This document shows positions 43,224 to 52,415 of a stretch of 64,000 nt of DNA, piece after piece. The notes under the pieces were generated by a model. It was not told the DNA's origin. It searched no databases and saw only the letters and a program-made list of their open reading frames with translations. This DNA comes from Mesoterricola silvestris (GTDB lineage: Bacteria > Acidobacteriota > Holophagae > Holophagales > Holophagaceae): contig NZ_AP027080.1 in NCBI RefSeq assembly GCF_030295405.1, positions 3,394,001-3,458,000 on the forward strand. Reading direction: 5' to 3'. A program made the position numbers and the translations under genes. Position 1 is the first letter of the stretch. Each line of letters opens with the position of its first letter.

Positions 43224-44486
43224 TCAGCGGGTCTTCCTGACCTTGGATGGCGCCGAAGGCGGCACGGGCTTGTCGGACCGGGCCAGGCGCTCCCGGTCGG
43301 CGGGGTTGCCGAAGACCACCCTGCCGTCCTGCACCATTCCCATGACGGTCTGCTCCTTGCGGAAGGCCTCGTGGGTCTCCTCCCGATTGGGGTCCCACCG
43401 GGAATAGGGATGCACCCAGGTGGCGATGACGCCCTTCACGGGCTCCTTCAGGTCCTCCAGGGCCTCCTTGATCCGGTGGGTGTCGGTGCTCTGGGCCTGG
43501 CGCACCGCGGCGGCGAAGATCAGCACCGCGTCGTAGCCCTGGGCCGCCGACACCGGCGAGGCCATGCGGGTGACCTTGTAGGTCCTGTGGAAGTTGTCGA
43601 TGAAGGCCTTCACCCGGGGATTGATGGGCTCCTCGATGAAGGTCTGGGGCATGAGGGTCCCGTTGCCGTTCCTGCCGGCATTGTCGATGAAGTTGGACAT
43701 GGAGAGGGTCCAGCCGCCGATGAGGGGCACCTTCAGGCCCAGCTTGGCCATGCCGTTGGCCACCGCCGCCAGCTCCGGCCCGATGCCCCAGATGAGCACC
43801 GCCTGGGCCCCCCCGCTCTTGGCCTTGAGAAGCTGGGCCGTCATGTCCTTGTCCCCGATATTGAATTTCTCCGCGGCGACCACCTTGAGCTTGCCGCCCT
43901 GCGCCGCGATCTCGCGCACCAGGTCGTCCCGGCCCGAGACGCCGTAGTTGGTGGAATCGAAGAGCAGGGCCACCTTCTCGAAGCCGCGGCGCTGGGCCTC
44001 GGCGACCACCATGGAGGACTGGATGCCGTCATGGGCCGCGAACCGGAAGATGGAGAGGTCCCGCACCCCCGCCTGGGACCACTGGGTCATGGACTGGGAG
44101 CCCGCGGCGGGAGTGATGATCTTGGTGATGCCCTTTTCCTGGAAATGCTTGTCTCCGGCCATGACGACGCCGGTGTTGACGGAACCCAGCACCCCGGCGA
44201 GATCGGGCATGCTGGAAAGCTCCTGGGCGATGAGGGCCCCCCGCTCGTTCTTGGCCTCGTCGTCCCGCTCCAGCACCTCGATCCGGAGCCGGGCCTTGCC
44301 CACCTGGATGCCGCCGGCGGCGTTGATCTCCGCGATGGCCAGCCGGGCGCCGTCCCGCATGGAGAGGCCCATGGGGGCGGATCCGCCGGAGAAGGGGCCG
44401 GTGAGGGCGATCTTCACCGTATCGGCCCCCGTCAGGGGCAGGACCGCCAGCACAAGGGCCAGGGACGAAAGCGATCGAAGGACCAT
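43224..44486 (-). CDS. ABC transporter substrate-binding protein (LivK-like)
   Basis: This is a periplasmic type I binding protein of 420 residues. A signal peptide occupies about residues 1-21 (SLALVLAVLPLTGA). The mature part has the Leu/Ile/Val-binding layout, with VKIALTGPFSGGSAPMG, ARLAIAEINAAGGI, AGDKHFQEKGITKI and YDAVLIFAAAVRQA. It is the first gene of the transporter operon. The ATG at 44486 is chosen for GGGAG and the signal peptide; the longer frame starts 16 codons earlier. The ligand is probably an amino acid, small amide or aromatic acid. Confidence 0.9.
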   Translation of the reverse strand: MVLRSLSSLALVLAVLPLTGADTVKIALTGPFSGGSAPMGLSMRDGARLAIAEINAAGGIQVGKARLRIEVLERDDEAKNERGALIAQELSSMPDLAGVLGSVNTGVVMAGDKHFQEKGITKIITPAAGSQSMTQWSQAGVRDLSIFRFAAHDGIQSSMVVAEAQRRGFEKVALLFDSTNYGVSGRDDLVREIAAQGGKLKVVAAEKFNIGDKDMTAQLLKAKSGGAQAVLIWGIGPELAAVANGMAKLGLKVPLIGGWTLSMSNFIDNAGRNGNGTLMPQTFIEEPINPRVKAFIDNFHRTYKVTRMASPVSAAQGYDAVLIFAAAVRQAQSTDTHRIKEALEDLKEPVKGVIATWVHPYSRWDPNREETHEAFRKEQTVMGMVQDGRVVFGNPADRERLARSDKPVPPSAPSKVRKTR

Positions 44487-44607
44487 GGCGCACTCCCGCA
44501 AGCAAGGGGATGGAGGAAAGAGCGGCATAACCATAGCCCCAATCCAGGAACTTGCAAGGGTTCGAAAGCGGCGATTTCGGGAGCCTCAATCCTTGGATTT
44601 AAATGAC

Positions 44608-44916
44608 CTAGACGTCATCATTGGGCCGGCGGCGCCCCGGCCTGCGGGCGACGCCCCGGGCGCCGGAGCCCTGGGTCCAGTAGCCCTCCTCGTGGGCGAA
44701 GCAGACGTCCTCCATGTCCTGGAGTTTCTCCTGCAGGAAGGTCCGAGCGTCGGCGATGGCGAGGTTGTAGACGCTGGGGGCGATCTCCTCCAGGCAGTAT
44801 TTCAGGAACAGCGAGGCCTTGAGGTCCCCCACGTCCTCGCCGAGATTCTCGTCGAGGTAGCGCCGGATCGAGGCGGTGAGGCGTTGTTCCACGTCCTTGG
44901 GCAGCTTGATGTCCAT
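44608..44916 (-). CDS. DUF2164 family protein
   Basis: This is a 102-residue protein resembling DUF2164. The pattern includes IKLPKDVEQRLTASIRRYL, a DVGDLKASLFLKYCLEEIAPSVYN-type segment (split here) and ADARTFLQEKL. A basic, Arg-rich tail ends the protein. The ATG at 44916 follows GGAG by 5 nt; a longer upstream frame is a pabC shadow. No function is known for the family. It lies 11 bp after pabC and may be in the same operon. Confidence 0.8.
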   Translation of the reverse strand: MDIKLPKDVEQRLTASIRRYLDENLGEDVGDLKASLFLKYCLEEIAPSVYNLAIADARTFLQEKLQDMEDVCFAHEEGYWTQGSGARGVARRPGRRRPNDDV

Positions 44917-44927
44917 GTGCGCTCCGG

Positions 44928-45644
44928 CTACCAGGATAAGGCCTCGGCGGCCCCGCGCAGCGCGGCGGGGTCCGGCGCCAGGATCCGGCCCCCGGCCTCG
45001 GCCACGGGGCGCAGGCCCCGCAGGGCGCTCACCAGGGCCAGGGCCCGGGCCCGGGCCAGGTCCTCCCAGGTGAGGGGGGCCTCCCGGACCAGACCCGCCT
45101 CCAGCAGCACCCGGCGCCCGATGCCCGGCAGGGCTCCGTCCTCCAGGGGGGGCGTGAGGAGGGCGCCGTCGAGGACCGCCACCAGGGTGCTGCGGCCCCC
45201 GTCGCTGAGGCGGCCCTCGGGCGTCGGCGCCAGCACCTCGTCCAGGCCCCGGGCCCGGGCCTCGGCCTGGAGGAGGTGGTTCTCCAGGTAGCTGGTGGTC
45301 TTGAAGCGCGTCAGGGGGCCCGGGTGGCGCAGGATTTCCCGGCTCAGGCCCAGGCGCAGGCCCCGGGGCGGCGCGGGCTCCAGGGGGCCGGTCCAGGCCA
45401 GGAGGCGCCCGTCGGCGGCCAGGAGCCGCAGGACCCCCTCCGGGGGCAGCTCGAGGCGCCCCTCCAGGTCCGGCGGCGGCGCCCCCAGCCCCAGGAAGGC
45501 GCATCCCGCGGCGAGCCGCTCCAGGTGCCAGGGCAGCCACCGGGCCCGCCCCCCCTGGACGCGGATGGTTTCGAAAAGTCCGGCCCCGAAGCGCAGGGCG
45601 CTCCCGGCCAGGTCCACGTTGGTGTCGGTCACGAGCTCAAGCAT
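44928..45644 (-). CDS. pabC: aminotransferase class IV, probable aminodeoxychorismate lyase PabC
   Basis: PabC converts aminodeoxychorismate to p-aminobenzoate with pyridoxal phosphate. The 238-residue product has the class IV features: RFGAGLFETIRVQGGRA at the N-terminus, WHLERLAAG, KTTSYLENHL with the PLP Lys (about 116) and an EV/LSDG-type segment (APTPEGRLSDGG). It follows pabB with a 16-nt overlap. The neighbours favour PabC over branched-chain or D-amino acid aminotransferases. The protein is short for the class. Confidence 0.85.
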   Translation of the reverse strand: MLELVTDTNVDLAGSALRFGAGLFETIRVQGGRARWLPWHLERLAAGCAFLGLGAPPPDLEGRLELPPEGVLRLLAADGRLLAWTGPLEPAPPRGLRLGLSREILRHPGPLTRFKTTSYLENHLLQAEARARGLDEVLAPTPEGRLSDGGRSTLVAVLDGALLTPPLEDGALPGIGRRVLLEAGLVREAPLTWEDLARARALALVSALRGLRPVAEAGGRILAPDPAALRGAAEALSW

Positions 45645-46885
45645 CGGACGAGGCTCCTTCCCTTGTGCACGGTCTCCTCGTACTCCGCGGCGGGGTCCGA
45701 ATCCCACACCACGGCGCCGCCCACTCCGAAGCGCAGGCCGGTCCCCGCGGCCCAGGCCGAGCGGATGAGGAGGGCGAACTCCCCCTGGGCCAGGTCGCTG
45801 CGCAGCCAGCCCAGGCTCCCGGTGTAGAGGCGCCGGGGGAGGGGCTCCAGCTCCCGGATGAGGGCCATGGCCGCCAGTTTCGGGCAGCCCGTGATGGATC
45901 CCCCGGGGAACAGGGCCTCCAGCAGCCCCCCGAAGGTCCAGGACGCGGGCAGCGCCCCGGAGACGTCGGCCACCAGGTGGTGCACGTGGGCATAGCTCTC
46001 CAGCAGGGCGAAGGCGTCCACCCGCACCGGGGGCGGCCCGCAGAAGCGGCCCAGGTCGTTGCGCAGCAGGTCCACGATCATGGCCAGTTCCGAACGGTCC
46101 TTGGCCGAGGCCAGGAGCTCCCGGGCCGCGGCCAGGTCCCGGGCGGGGTCGGGGTGGCGGGGGGCGGTGCCCTTGATGGGGCGCGTGAGCAGGCGCCCCC
46201 CTTCGATGCGCAGGAAGCACTCGGGGCTGGAGGACGCCAGGGTCCACCGGGGATCGGCCACCAGGGCGGAATAGGGGGCCGGGTCCAGGGCGTGGAGCCG
46301 CCGGGCCAGGACCGCCAGGCTCCCCTCGAAGGCCCAGGTCTCCTGGCGGGCCAGGTTCACCTGGTAGACGTTGCCCCGGGCGATCTCCTCCCGGATCCGG
46401 GCCACCTTGGCCATGTGGGAGGCCGCGTCCTCGGTGTCCCCGGTCTTCCATGCGCGGAAGGCGCCCCGGCCCAGGGCGTGCCGGGCCCGGTCCGCAGGGG
46501 GCCCCTCCCGGAGCGCGGTGTGCAGGACGCCCCGGGCGCGGTCGTACACCCGCACCGTCCGGTACAGCGTGAGCCGCACGTCGGGCACGGGATCCCCGCA
46601 GAAGGGCCGGGGCGGCAGGGCGGGGTCCAGGGCGTAGCCCCGCTCGTAGGCCGCCAGGGCCACCAGGTCGGGCAGGATCTCCGGGGCCTCCCCCCGGCGG
46701 TGGAAGCGCAGGTCCCCAAGGGCCAGGTCGTCCAGCTCCAGCAGGGGGTCCTCGGCCAGGATCAGCCAGCGGCCCTTGCCGTGGAGGAAGGCGAAGGGCG
46801 TGGCCGGCAGGTCCTCGAAGAAGGCCGCCTCGTCCAGGTCGCAGGTCCGGGCCCGCCAGGTTTCAGAGATGTCCCAGGAGCGCAT
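45629..46885 (-). CDS. pabB: aminodeoxychorismate synthase component I PabB
   Basis: PabB aminates chorismate in the folate pathway. The 418-residue product has PIKGTAPR, DRSELAMIVDLLRNDLGR and FPGGSITGCPKLAAM, all chorismate-binding family motifs. GSITGCPK with Lys is typical of PabB, where anthranilate synthase has a TGxPK variant. The ATG at 46885 overlaps the end of pabA by 23 nt; the longest frame is a pabA shadow. It overlaps pabC at its end. Confidence 0.92.
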   Translation of the reverse strand: MRSWDISETWRARTCDLDEAAFFEDLPATPFAFLHGKGRWLILAEDPLLELDDLALGDLRFHRRGEAPEILPDLVALAAYERGYALDPALPPRPFCGDPVPDVRLTLYRTVRVYDRARGVLHTALREGPPADRARHALGRGAFRAWKTGDTEDAASHMAKVARIREEIARGNVYQVNLARQETWAFEGSLAVLARRLHALDPAPYSALVADPRWTLASSSPECFLRIEGGRLLTRPIKGTAPRHPDPARDLAAARELLASAKDRSELAMIVDLLRNDLGRFCGPPPVRVDAFALLESYAHVHHLVADVSGALPASWTFGGLLEALFPGGSITGCPKLAAMALIRELEPLPRRLYTGSLGWLRSDLAQGEFALLIRSAWAAGTGLRFGVGGAVVWDSDPAAEYEETVHKGRSLVRCLSS

Positions 46886-47426
46886 TGCGGAAGATCTCCG
46901 GGCCCAGGGGCGTGAGGAAGGAATCGGGGTGGAACTGCACCCCCGCCAGGGGCAGGGTGCGGTGGCGCATGGCCATGACGAGGCCGTCCCCGGTGCGGGC
47001 GCTGATCTCGAAGCCGGGGGCGGCCGTGACCACGAGGCTGTGGTAGCGCCCCGCCTCCAGGGGGTCCGGGAGGCCCCGGAAGAGCCCCCGGCCATCGTGG
47101 TGGACGGCGAAGGCCTTGCCGTGCACGGGCTCCGGGGCCCGTTCCACCCGCCCCCCGTGGGCCACGGCCAGCACCTGGTGCCCCAGGCACACCCCCAGGA
47201 TGGGGATCCGCCCGGAGAAGGCCCGCACCGCCTCCAGGGCCAGGGTGGCCTCCTCCGGGGCCCCGGGCCCGGGGGATAGCACCAGGAATTGGGGATCCGC
47301 CTCCTGGAGCGCCGCCAGGTCCGCCCGGTCCCGGCGCCTCAGGTCCACCGAGGCCCCGGCCTCCACGAGGCAGCGGGCCACGTTGTGGGTGAAGGAATCC
47401 AGGTTGTCCAGGAGAAGGACGCGCAT
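46863..47426 (-). CDS. pabA: glutamine amidotransferase component PabA (TrpG-like)
   Basis: PabA supplies ammonia from glutamine to PabB. The 187-residue protein has LLLDNLDSFTHN, LVLSPGPGAPEEA and GVCLGHQ with the nucleophile Cys (about 80). The catalytic His is in QFHPDSF (about 170). The triad acid is read as Asp (HPDS), where most family members have Glu (HPES). The ATG at 47426 is preferred to a TTG one codon upstream. It is first in the pabA-pabB-pabC run. Confidence 0.92.
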   Translation of the reverse strand: MRVLLLDNLDSFTHNVARCLVEAGASVDLRRRDRADLAALQEADPQFLVLSPGPGAPEEATLALEAVRAFSGRIPILGVCLGHQVLAVAHGGRVERAPEPVHGKAFAVHHDGRGLFRGLPDPLEAGRYHSLVVTAAPGFEISARTGDGLVMAMRHRTLPLAGVQFHPDSFLTPLGPEIFRNALLGHL

Positions 47427-47463
47427 CAAGACAATCTACCCCACCCGGCGGTTCCGCTCCCCC

Positions 47464-48696
47464 TCAGGAGCGCTTGCGCCAGGCCTCCGAGGCCCGCTTC
47501 TGGCCCTCGGCCACGGCCTGGGGCGGCAGGTCCCGCTCCAGCCGCTCCACGGCCTGGGCCGAGGCCGGGTCCCCGCCGGCCTTGGCCAGGAGGAACCACA
47601 CGTAGGCCTCCTGGAGGTTCCGGGGCACCCCATCGCCCACCAGGAAGGCCGAGGCCAGGAGGGCCTGCGCCGGGGCGAAGCCCTGGTCCGCGGCCTTGCG
47701 GTACCACTGGACCGCTTCCGCGGGGTCCTTGCGCAGGCCGTTGCCCTTGGCCAGGAGGGCCCCCAGATGGCACTGGGCGTCGGCATTGCCCTGCTCCGCG
47801 CCCTTGCGGGTCCACTTCAGGGCCTCCACCAGGTCCTTGCCGGCCCCTTCCCCCCGCTCCAGCATCCAGCCCAGGGCGGCCTGGGCCGCCGGGTTGCCGT
47901 GCTCGGAGGCCAGGCGGTACCACTTCACGGCCTGGCCGGGATCCTTGGCGACGCCCGTGCCCGCGGCGCACATGGCCCCCATCTGGCCTTCCGCCAGGGG
48001 GTCGCCCTTCTCCGCGGCCTTGCGGTACCACGCGGCGGCCTGGGCGGGATCGGCGGCGACCCCCTCCCCGGCCTCGTACATCCACCCCAGCAGCGACTGG
48101 GCGCCGGTTACCCCCTGCCCCGCGGCCTTGGTGAGCAGGGCCACGGCCTGGGCCGGGTCCTTCTTCACGCCGTCGCCCCGGGAGCAGAAGTAGCCGGCCA
48201 GGTACTGGGCGTTGGGATCCCCCTGGTCCGCGGCCATGCGGTAGTACTTCAGGGCCTCGGCCGGGTTGCGGGCCACCCCTTCGCCCTTGTCCAGCATGAC
48301 GGCCAGGTTGTACTGGGCCAAGGCGCTGCCCTGCTCGGCGGCCAGGCGATAGAACCGCGCGGCCTCCCCGGGGTTCTTCTCCACCGCCTCGCCCTGGGCG
48401 CACATCCAGGCCATCTGCACCTGGGCCTTGAGGACCCCCTGCTCCGCGGCCAGGCGGTACCACCGGGCGGCCTCCGCCATGTTCCGGGGCACCCCGTCCC
48501 CCCGGGCGAACATCTCCGCCAGGGACACCTGGGCCTGGGCCACCCCCTTTTCCGCCAGCGGCTGCCAGAGGGCCATGGCCCCCGCATAGTCCTGCCGCTG
48601 GAAGGCCTCCGCCCCCTTCTTCAGGTCCCGCGGCTCCCTGGAGCAGGCGAGGACCACGAGCAGGGCCGTGGGGAGGGCGATGGCGTGGAACTTCAT
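47464..48696 (-). CDS. Sel1-repeat lipoprotein
   Basis: This is a 410-residue exported lipoprotein with lipobox VLAC at about 15-18. It is followed by about nine or ten Sel1-like repeats of 36 residues, each with A-x-x-W/F/Y-Y/L-R-x-A-A-x-x-G. Examples are AARWYRLAAEQG, ALKYYRMAADQG and AAWYRKAAEKG. Such repeats form helical solenoids for protein-protein interaction. It lies 37 bp upstream of pabA on the same strand, but no functional link is clear. Confidence 0.88.
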   Translation of the reverse strand: MKFHAIALPTALLVVLACSREPRDLKKGAEAFQRQDYAGAMALWQPLAEKGVAQAQVSLAEMFARGDGVPRNMAEAARWYRLAAEQGVLKAQVQMAWMCAQGEAVEKNPGEAARFYRLAAEQGSALAQYNLAVMLDKGEGVARNPAEALKYYRMAADQGDPNAQYLAGYFCSRGDGVKKDPAQAVALLTKAAGQGVTGAQSLLGWMYEAGEGVAADPAQAAAWYRKAAEKGDPLAEGQMGAMCAAGTGVAKDPGQAVKWYRLASEHGNPAAQAALGWMLERGEGAGKDLVEALKWTRKGAEQGNADAQCHLGALLAKGNGLRKDPAEAVQWYRKAADQGFAPAQALLASAFLVGDGVPRNLQEAYVWFLLAKAGGDPASAQAVERLERDLPPQAVAEGQKRASEAWRKRS

Positions 48697-48997
48697 GGCT
48701 TCTCCGGGGGGCTACCCCAATGCTGACATCCCCCGCCCGAAAATCCTAATGCCACCCCCACCCGGCTCGGGAAGGGGGCGATGGGGGGGACGGCACGTGG
48801 GCGTCCGTCCCGGATCCTCACCCCGGGTCGGGAGGAGGCGATCATTTTGATTTTCAACTTCAGATTGATCGACCGGCGCCGAAGGGGAATGCCTGTAAAT
48901 TCCCAGCCCGAGGCATGCGGCACGGACCTTGCACGGGGAAAGAATCCGAACGGCCGTTTCAGGCCCGCTTCATGGAAACAAGGCAGGAGGCATCCCC
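48697..48997. other. intergenic region between divergent genes
   Basis: This 301-bp gap lies between the Sel1 lipoprotein gene (minus) and the aldehyde dehydrogenase gene (plus). It must hold both promoters. An inverted repeat CGATCA/TGATCG (48839-48844, 48866-48871; 21 nt between) and a 7-bp GGGACGG/CCGTCCC stem are visible. A+T-rich sequence at about 48843-48872 is the most promoter-like part. I cannot assign -35/-10 boxes. Confidence 0.45.
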
Positions 48998-50545
48998 ATG
49001 GAACAGCGCACCCTCAGCACCCGGACCCGCGTGGAAAGGCGGGCCGAGCCCCCAACGTACCGGCAGCAGGTCACCCGGGCGGTGAATCCAGCCACCTTCG
49101 AGGTGATCGGCAATGTGCCCCAGACGCCGGAAGGCCTGGTGCCGACCTTCGTGGAACGGGCCCGCAGGGCCGCGGACGCCTGGGGGCTGGCCGGATGGGA
49201 GGAGCGGGGGCGGACCCTGGGCAAGCTGCGCGCGCTCATCGCGGCCCGGGCCCAGGACATCGCGGCGACCATCTCCCGGAGCATGGGCAAGCCCCTGTTC
49301 GAGGCCCTGCACTGGGACGTGGCCATGGTGCTGGAGGACCTGGACGACTACCTCAGCCACGGCGAACGCTACCTCGCCGACGAGAAGGTGGACCTGCCCG
49401 CCCGCATGGAACGGCACAAGACGGCCCTCGTCCGCTACGCCCCCCGGGGGGTGGTGTGCATCATCTCCCCCTGGAACTTCCCCTTCGAACTGGCCATGGC
49501 CCCGGCGGTGGCGGCCCTGGCGGCGGGCAACGCGGTGATCCTCAAGCCCACCTCCGCCGCGCCCCTGGTGGGCGATTTCCTGGAGAGGCTCTTCGCCGAG
49601 GCGTTCCAGGACTGGCCGGGCCTGGCCCAGGTGATCCACGGGCCCGGCCCGGTGGGCACCGCGGTGGCCACCGCGCCGGGGGTGGATTTCGTGTGCTTCA
49701 CGGGCTCCACCGCCGTGGGCCGGGACCTCCAGGCCAGGCTGGCGCCCCTGCTGCGGCCCTGCCTCCTGGAGCTGGGGGGCAGCGACCCCCTCATCGTCTG
49801 CGCCGACGCCAACCTGGAGCGGGCCGCCAACGCCGCGGTGCACGGGCGCTTCGCCAACAACGGCCAGGTGTGCGCCGCCGTGAAGCGCGTGTACTGCCAC
49901 GAGTCCGTCAGCCGCTCCTTCGTGGAGAAGGTCATCGCCAAGGTGAACCTCCTGAAACTGGGCCCCTGGGACAACCCCACCTCCGACATCGGCCCCCTGG
50001 CCAATGACCGGGCCATCAGCGCCCTCCGGTCCCTCCTGCACGACGCCCTGGACAAGGGCGCCAAGCTGGTGGCGGGGGGCTTCCCCGCCATCCAGGCGGG
50101 CTGGTACTGGCAGCCCACCGTCATCACCGGCGTGGACCACTCCATGCGCATCATGAAGGAGGAGACCTTCGGGCCCATCCTCCCCATCTGCACCGTGAAG
50201 GACGACGAGGAGGCCCTGGAGCTGGCCAACGACAACCCCTACGGCCTGGACGCCTACGTCTTCACCAACGACATGCGCCGCGCCCACCGGATGGCCAACC
50301 GGCTCCGGGCCGGTTCCGTGAACATCAACGATGTGGGGGTCAACTACGCCATCCGGGACCTCCCCTTCGGCGGGGTCAAGCAGTCCGGCCACGGCCGCTG
50401 CCACGGCCGGGCCGGCCTGCGCCTGTTCACGGACCCCAAGGCCATGGTCATCGACGATGGGGCCACGGACACGGAACCGGCGTGGTTCCCCTATGACGGC
50501 GCCAAGCTGGAGCAGGCGAAGGAGCGTTGCTCGGGAATCCAGTAG
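48998..50545 (+). CDS. NAD(P)-dependent aldehyde dehydrogenase (succinate-semialdehyde type)
   Basis: This is a predicted aldehyde dehydrogenase, 515 residues and soluble. It has the NAD-binding/ALDH core: ISPWNFPFELAMAPAVAAL, VDFVCFTGSTAVGRDLQ, LLELGGSDPLIV with the general-base Glu, and NNGQVCAAVKRV with the catalytic Cys. The C-terminus has FGGVKQSGHGR. The pattern resembles YneI/Sad-type semialdehyde dehydrogenases, but the substrate is not proven. The ATG at 48998 follows AGGAGG; the longer frame is not supported by conservation. Confidence 0.92.
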   Translation: MEQRTLSTRTRVERRAEPPTYRQQVTRAVNPATFEVIGNVPQTPEGLVPTFVERARRAADAWGLAGWEERGRTLGKLRALIAARAQDIAATISRSMGKPLFEALHWDVAMVLEDLDDYLSHGERYLADEKVDLPARMERHKTALVRYAPRGVVCIISPWNFPFELAMAPAVAALAAGNAVILKPTSAAPLVGDFLERLFAEAFQDWPGLAQVIHGPGPVGTAVATAPGVDFVCFTGSTAVGRDLQARLAPLLRPCLLELGGSDPLIVCADANLERAANAAVHGRFANNGQVCAAVKRVYCHESVSRSFVEKVIAKVNLLKLGPWDNPTSDIGPLANDRAISALRSLLHDALDKGAKLVAGGFPAIQAGWYWQPTVITGVDHSMRIMKEETFGPILPICTVKDDEEALELANDNPYGLDAYVFTNDMRRAHRMANRLRAGSVNINDVGVNYAIRDLPFGGVKQSGHGRCHGRAGLRLFTDPKAMVIDDGATDTEPAWFPYDGAKLEQAKERCSGIQ

Positions 50546-50588
50546 CCGGCCCCCGTCCCCGGTTAGACTGGAGGACCCAGGGAGTTCC

Positions 50589-52058
50589 ATGGCGCACCAA
50601 GGTGTCCTCGTCATCGCAGTCGAACCGGAGAGCCTGGCCTGGGAGGCCGGCCTCCGGGCCGGGGATACCCTGCTGGAGATCAACGGGGAACCGGTGCTGG
50701 ACCAGCTGAGCTACCAGTTCCTCATCAGCCAGCGGGACGAGACCGGCCTCAGCTTCCGGCGTCCGGACGGGTCCCGGGTCACCGCCACGGTGGAGAACGG
50801 GGAGAACGGCATCGGCCTGGACCTGGCCCAGGACCAGGTCAAGGTGTGCAAGCAGAACTGCATCTTCTGCTTCGTGCTGCAGATGCCCAAGGGGTACCGG
50901 AAATCGCTCTACCTCAAGGACGAGGACATCCGCCTCTCCTTCCTGTACGGCCACTTCAGCACCCTGTCCTCCAGCGACGACGCGGAACTGGACCGCATCG
51001 TGCGGGAGCGGCTCTCCCCCATCCACGTGAGCGTGCACGCCACGGACCCCGCGGTGCGGGTGAAGGTGGTGGGCAACCCCCGGGAGGGCGATATCCTGCG
51101 CAAGATCGACCGCCTCCTGGAGGGGGGCGTGGATATCCACACCCAGGCCGTGCTGGTGCCCGGGGTCAACGATGGCGAGGTGTGGGAGCGCACCGTGCGG
51201 GAGCTCTGGGAGCGCCGGGCCTTCCAGACCGAGGGGCCCTGGGCCGGCAAGGGCGGGGTGCTGAGCCTTTCCTGCGTGCCCGTGGGACTCACCTCCCACC
51301 GGGAGGGCCTGCCCTCCATCCCCGACGTGGACCCCGCCTTCGCCGCGGCGTGGACGAAGCGCTGGATCCCCGAGGTGCGCCGACACACGGCGGAAAACCA
51401 CGGCGAACCCTGGCTCCTGCTGGCCGACGAATGGTTCACCCGGGCCCGGATCCCGGTGCCGGGCCGGGCCTTCTACTCCCAGTCCTGGGCCCAGCTGGAG
51501 AACGGCGTGGGCCTCGTGCGCAAGTTCCTGGAGCATGCCCGGCGCTTCGTGCGGACCCCCAAGGCCCTGGATTTCAAGGGCCGCAAGGTGCTGGTGCTCA
51601 CCGGCAGCAGCTTCGCCCCGGTGCTCAACCGTTCCCTGGCCCAGGTGAACCGCCGCTGCGGCAGCGAACTGCGGGCCGTGGCGGCCCCCAACAACGCCTT
51701 CGGCACCAGCGTGACGGTGGCGGGCCTCCTCTGCGGCCGGGACCTGGCCTACGCGGCCCACGCCGACCGGGAGGCCCACGGGGGCAACCTGCGCTGGGTG
51801 GACGCGGTGGTGATCCCCAGCGCCGCCCTGCGGGTGCACACCGGCCCCACCGACCAGTACGCCCTGGACGACGGCAGCGAGCCCACCCCGGCCAACCAGT
51901 TCCTGGACGACATGACCCTGGCCGACCTGGAGCGGGAGGTGGGCGTCCCCGTGGTGCCCAGCGGCGCCAACCTGTCCCAGCTCCTGGACCACCTCCGGGC
52001 CAGCGACCGCTTCCACACCCAGGGCATGAACCGTCCCCAGGGCGCCTACAATCCCTAG
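50589..52058 (+). CDS. PDZ and radical-SAM-like DUF512 protein
   Basis: This is a 489-residue protein of the DUF512 type. A short PDZ-like domain (about 1-80, WEAGLRAGDTLLEINGEPV) is followed by a CxxxCxxC iron-sulfur motif (CKQNCIFC, about 94-101). An elongated radical-SAM-like barrel and the DUF512 C-terminal part come next. No reaction is established for this family. The ATG at 50589 follows GGGAG; the longest frame is an aldehyde-dehydrogenase shadow. Confidence 0.85.
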   Translation: MAHQGVLVIAVEPESLAWEAGLRAGDTLLEINGEPVLDQLSYQFLISQRDETGLSFRRPDGSRVTATVENGENGIGLDLAQDQVKVCKQNCIFCFVLQMPKGYRKSLYLKDEDIRLSFLYGHFSTLSSSDDAELDRIVRERLSPIHVSVHATDPAVRVKVVGNPREGDILRKIDRLLEGGVDIHTQAVLVPGVNDGEVWERTVRELWERRAFQTEGPWAGKGGVLSLSCVPVGLTSHREGLPSIPDVDPAFAAAWTKRWIPEVRRHTAENHGEPWLLLADEWFTRARIPVPGRAFYSQSWAQLENGVGLVRKFLEHARRFVRTPKALDFKGRKVLVLTGSSFAPVLNRSLAQVNRRCGSELRAVAAPNNAFGTSVTVAGLLCGRDLAYAAHADREAHGGNLRWVDAVVIPSAALRVHTGPTDQYALDDGSEPTPANQFLDDMTLADLEREVGVPVVPSGANLSQLLDHLRASDRFHTQGMNRPQGAYNP

Positions 52059-52415
52059 GGCGCGGGTGCCGGACGAGCGCGCCGCAAGGATCGTAGGCGC
52101 AGGCAAGCTGCGCCTACGGAATGATCCGTTCCTGGGGTTACGGAGGGGTGCTGCCGCATTCGTCCTTCGATTGGGAGGGGGGGGTGATTGAAAACTTGGG
52201 CTCTCCGGGAGGGCCTATGCCTTGGGGACCAGCTTCGAGTTTGGGGTGAGGGGGGCGGGTCGCGCCGACGTTGATTACTGGGGTGGAAGCCTAGAAACCC
52301 CTTGATCCGGGCCGGGATCAGCGAAAAAATACGCTATTGGTCATACGTTCGCCATTGTACATATAACGTTCGTTTTCCCTGGGCCGTCGGCAAACGGTCC
52401 CATGCAGGTTGATCC
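52059..52415. other. intergenic region with hairpin and direct repeats
   Basis: This is a 357-bp gap. Its first part carries a third, diverged member of the post-stop hairpin element (about 52066-52127). A G-rich segment follows (52157-52260). At 52345 and 52366 the heptamer ACGTTCG is repeated with exactly 21 bp between starts, in an A+T-rich block just before the small membrane protein gene. No protein gene is supported. Confidence 0.6.
52066..52127 (+). repeat. post-stop hairpin element, diverged copy 3
   Basis: This copy starts 7 nt after the DUF512 stop. It has GTGCCGGACG (compare GTCCCGGACG in copy 2), an 11-bp perfect stem (CGTAGGCGCAG/CTGCGCCTACG, 52092-52118) and then CGGAATGATCC (compare CGGAATGACCC). 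The loop is GCAAG where the other copies have GGG. The similarity outside these landmarks is weak, so membership is tentative. Confidence 0.55.
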
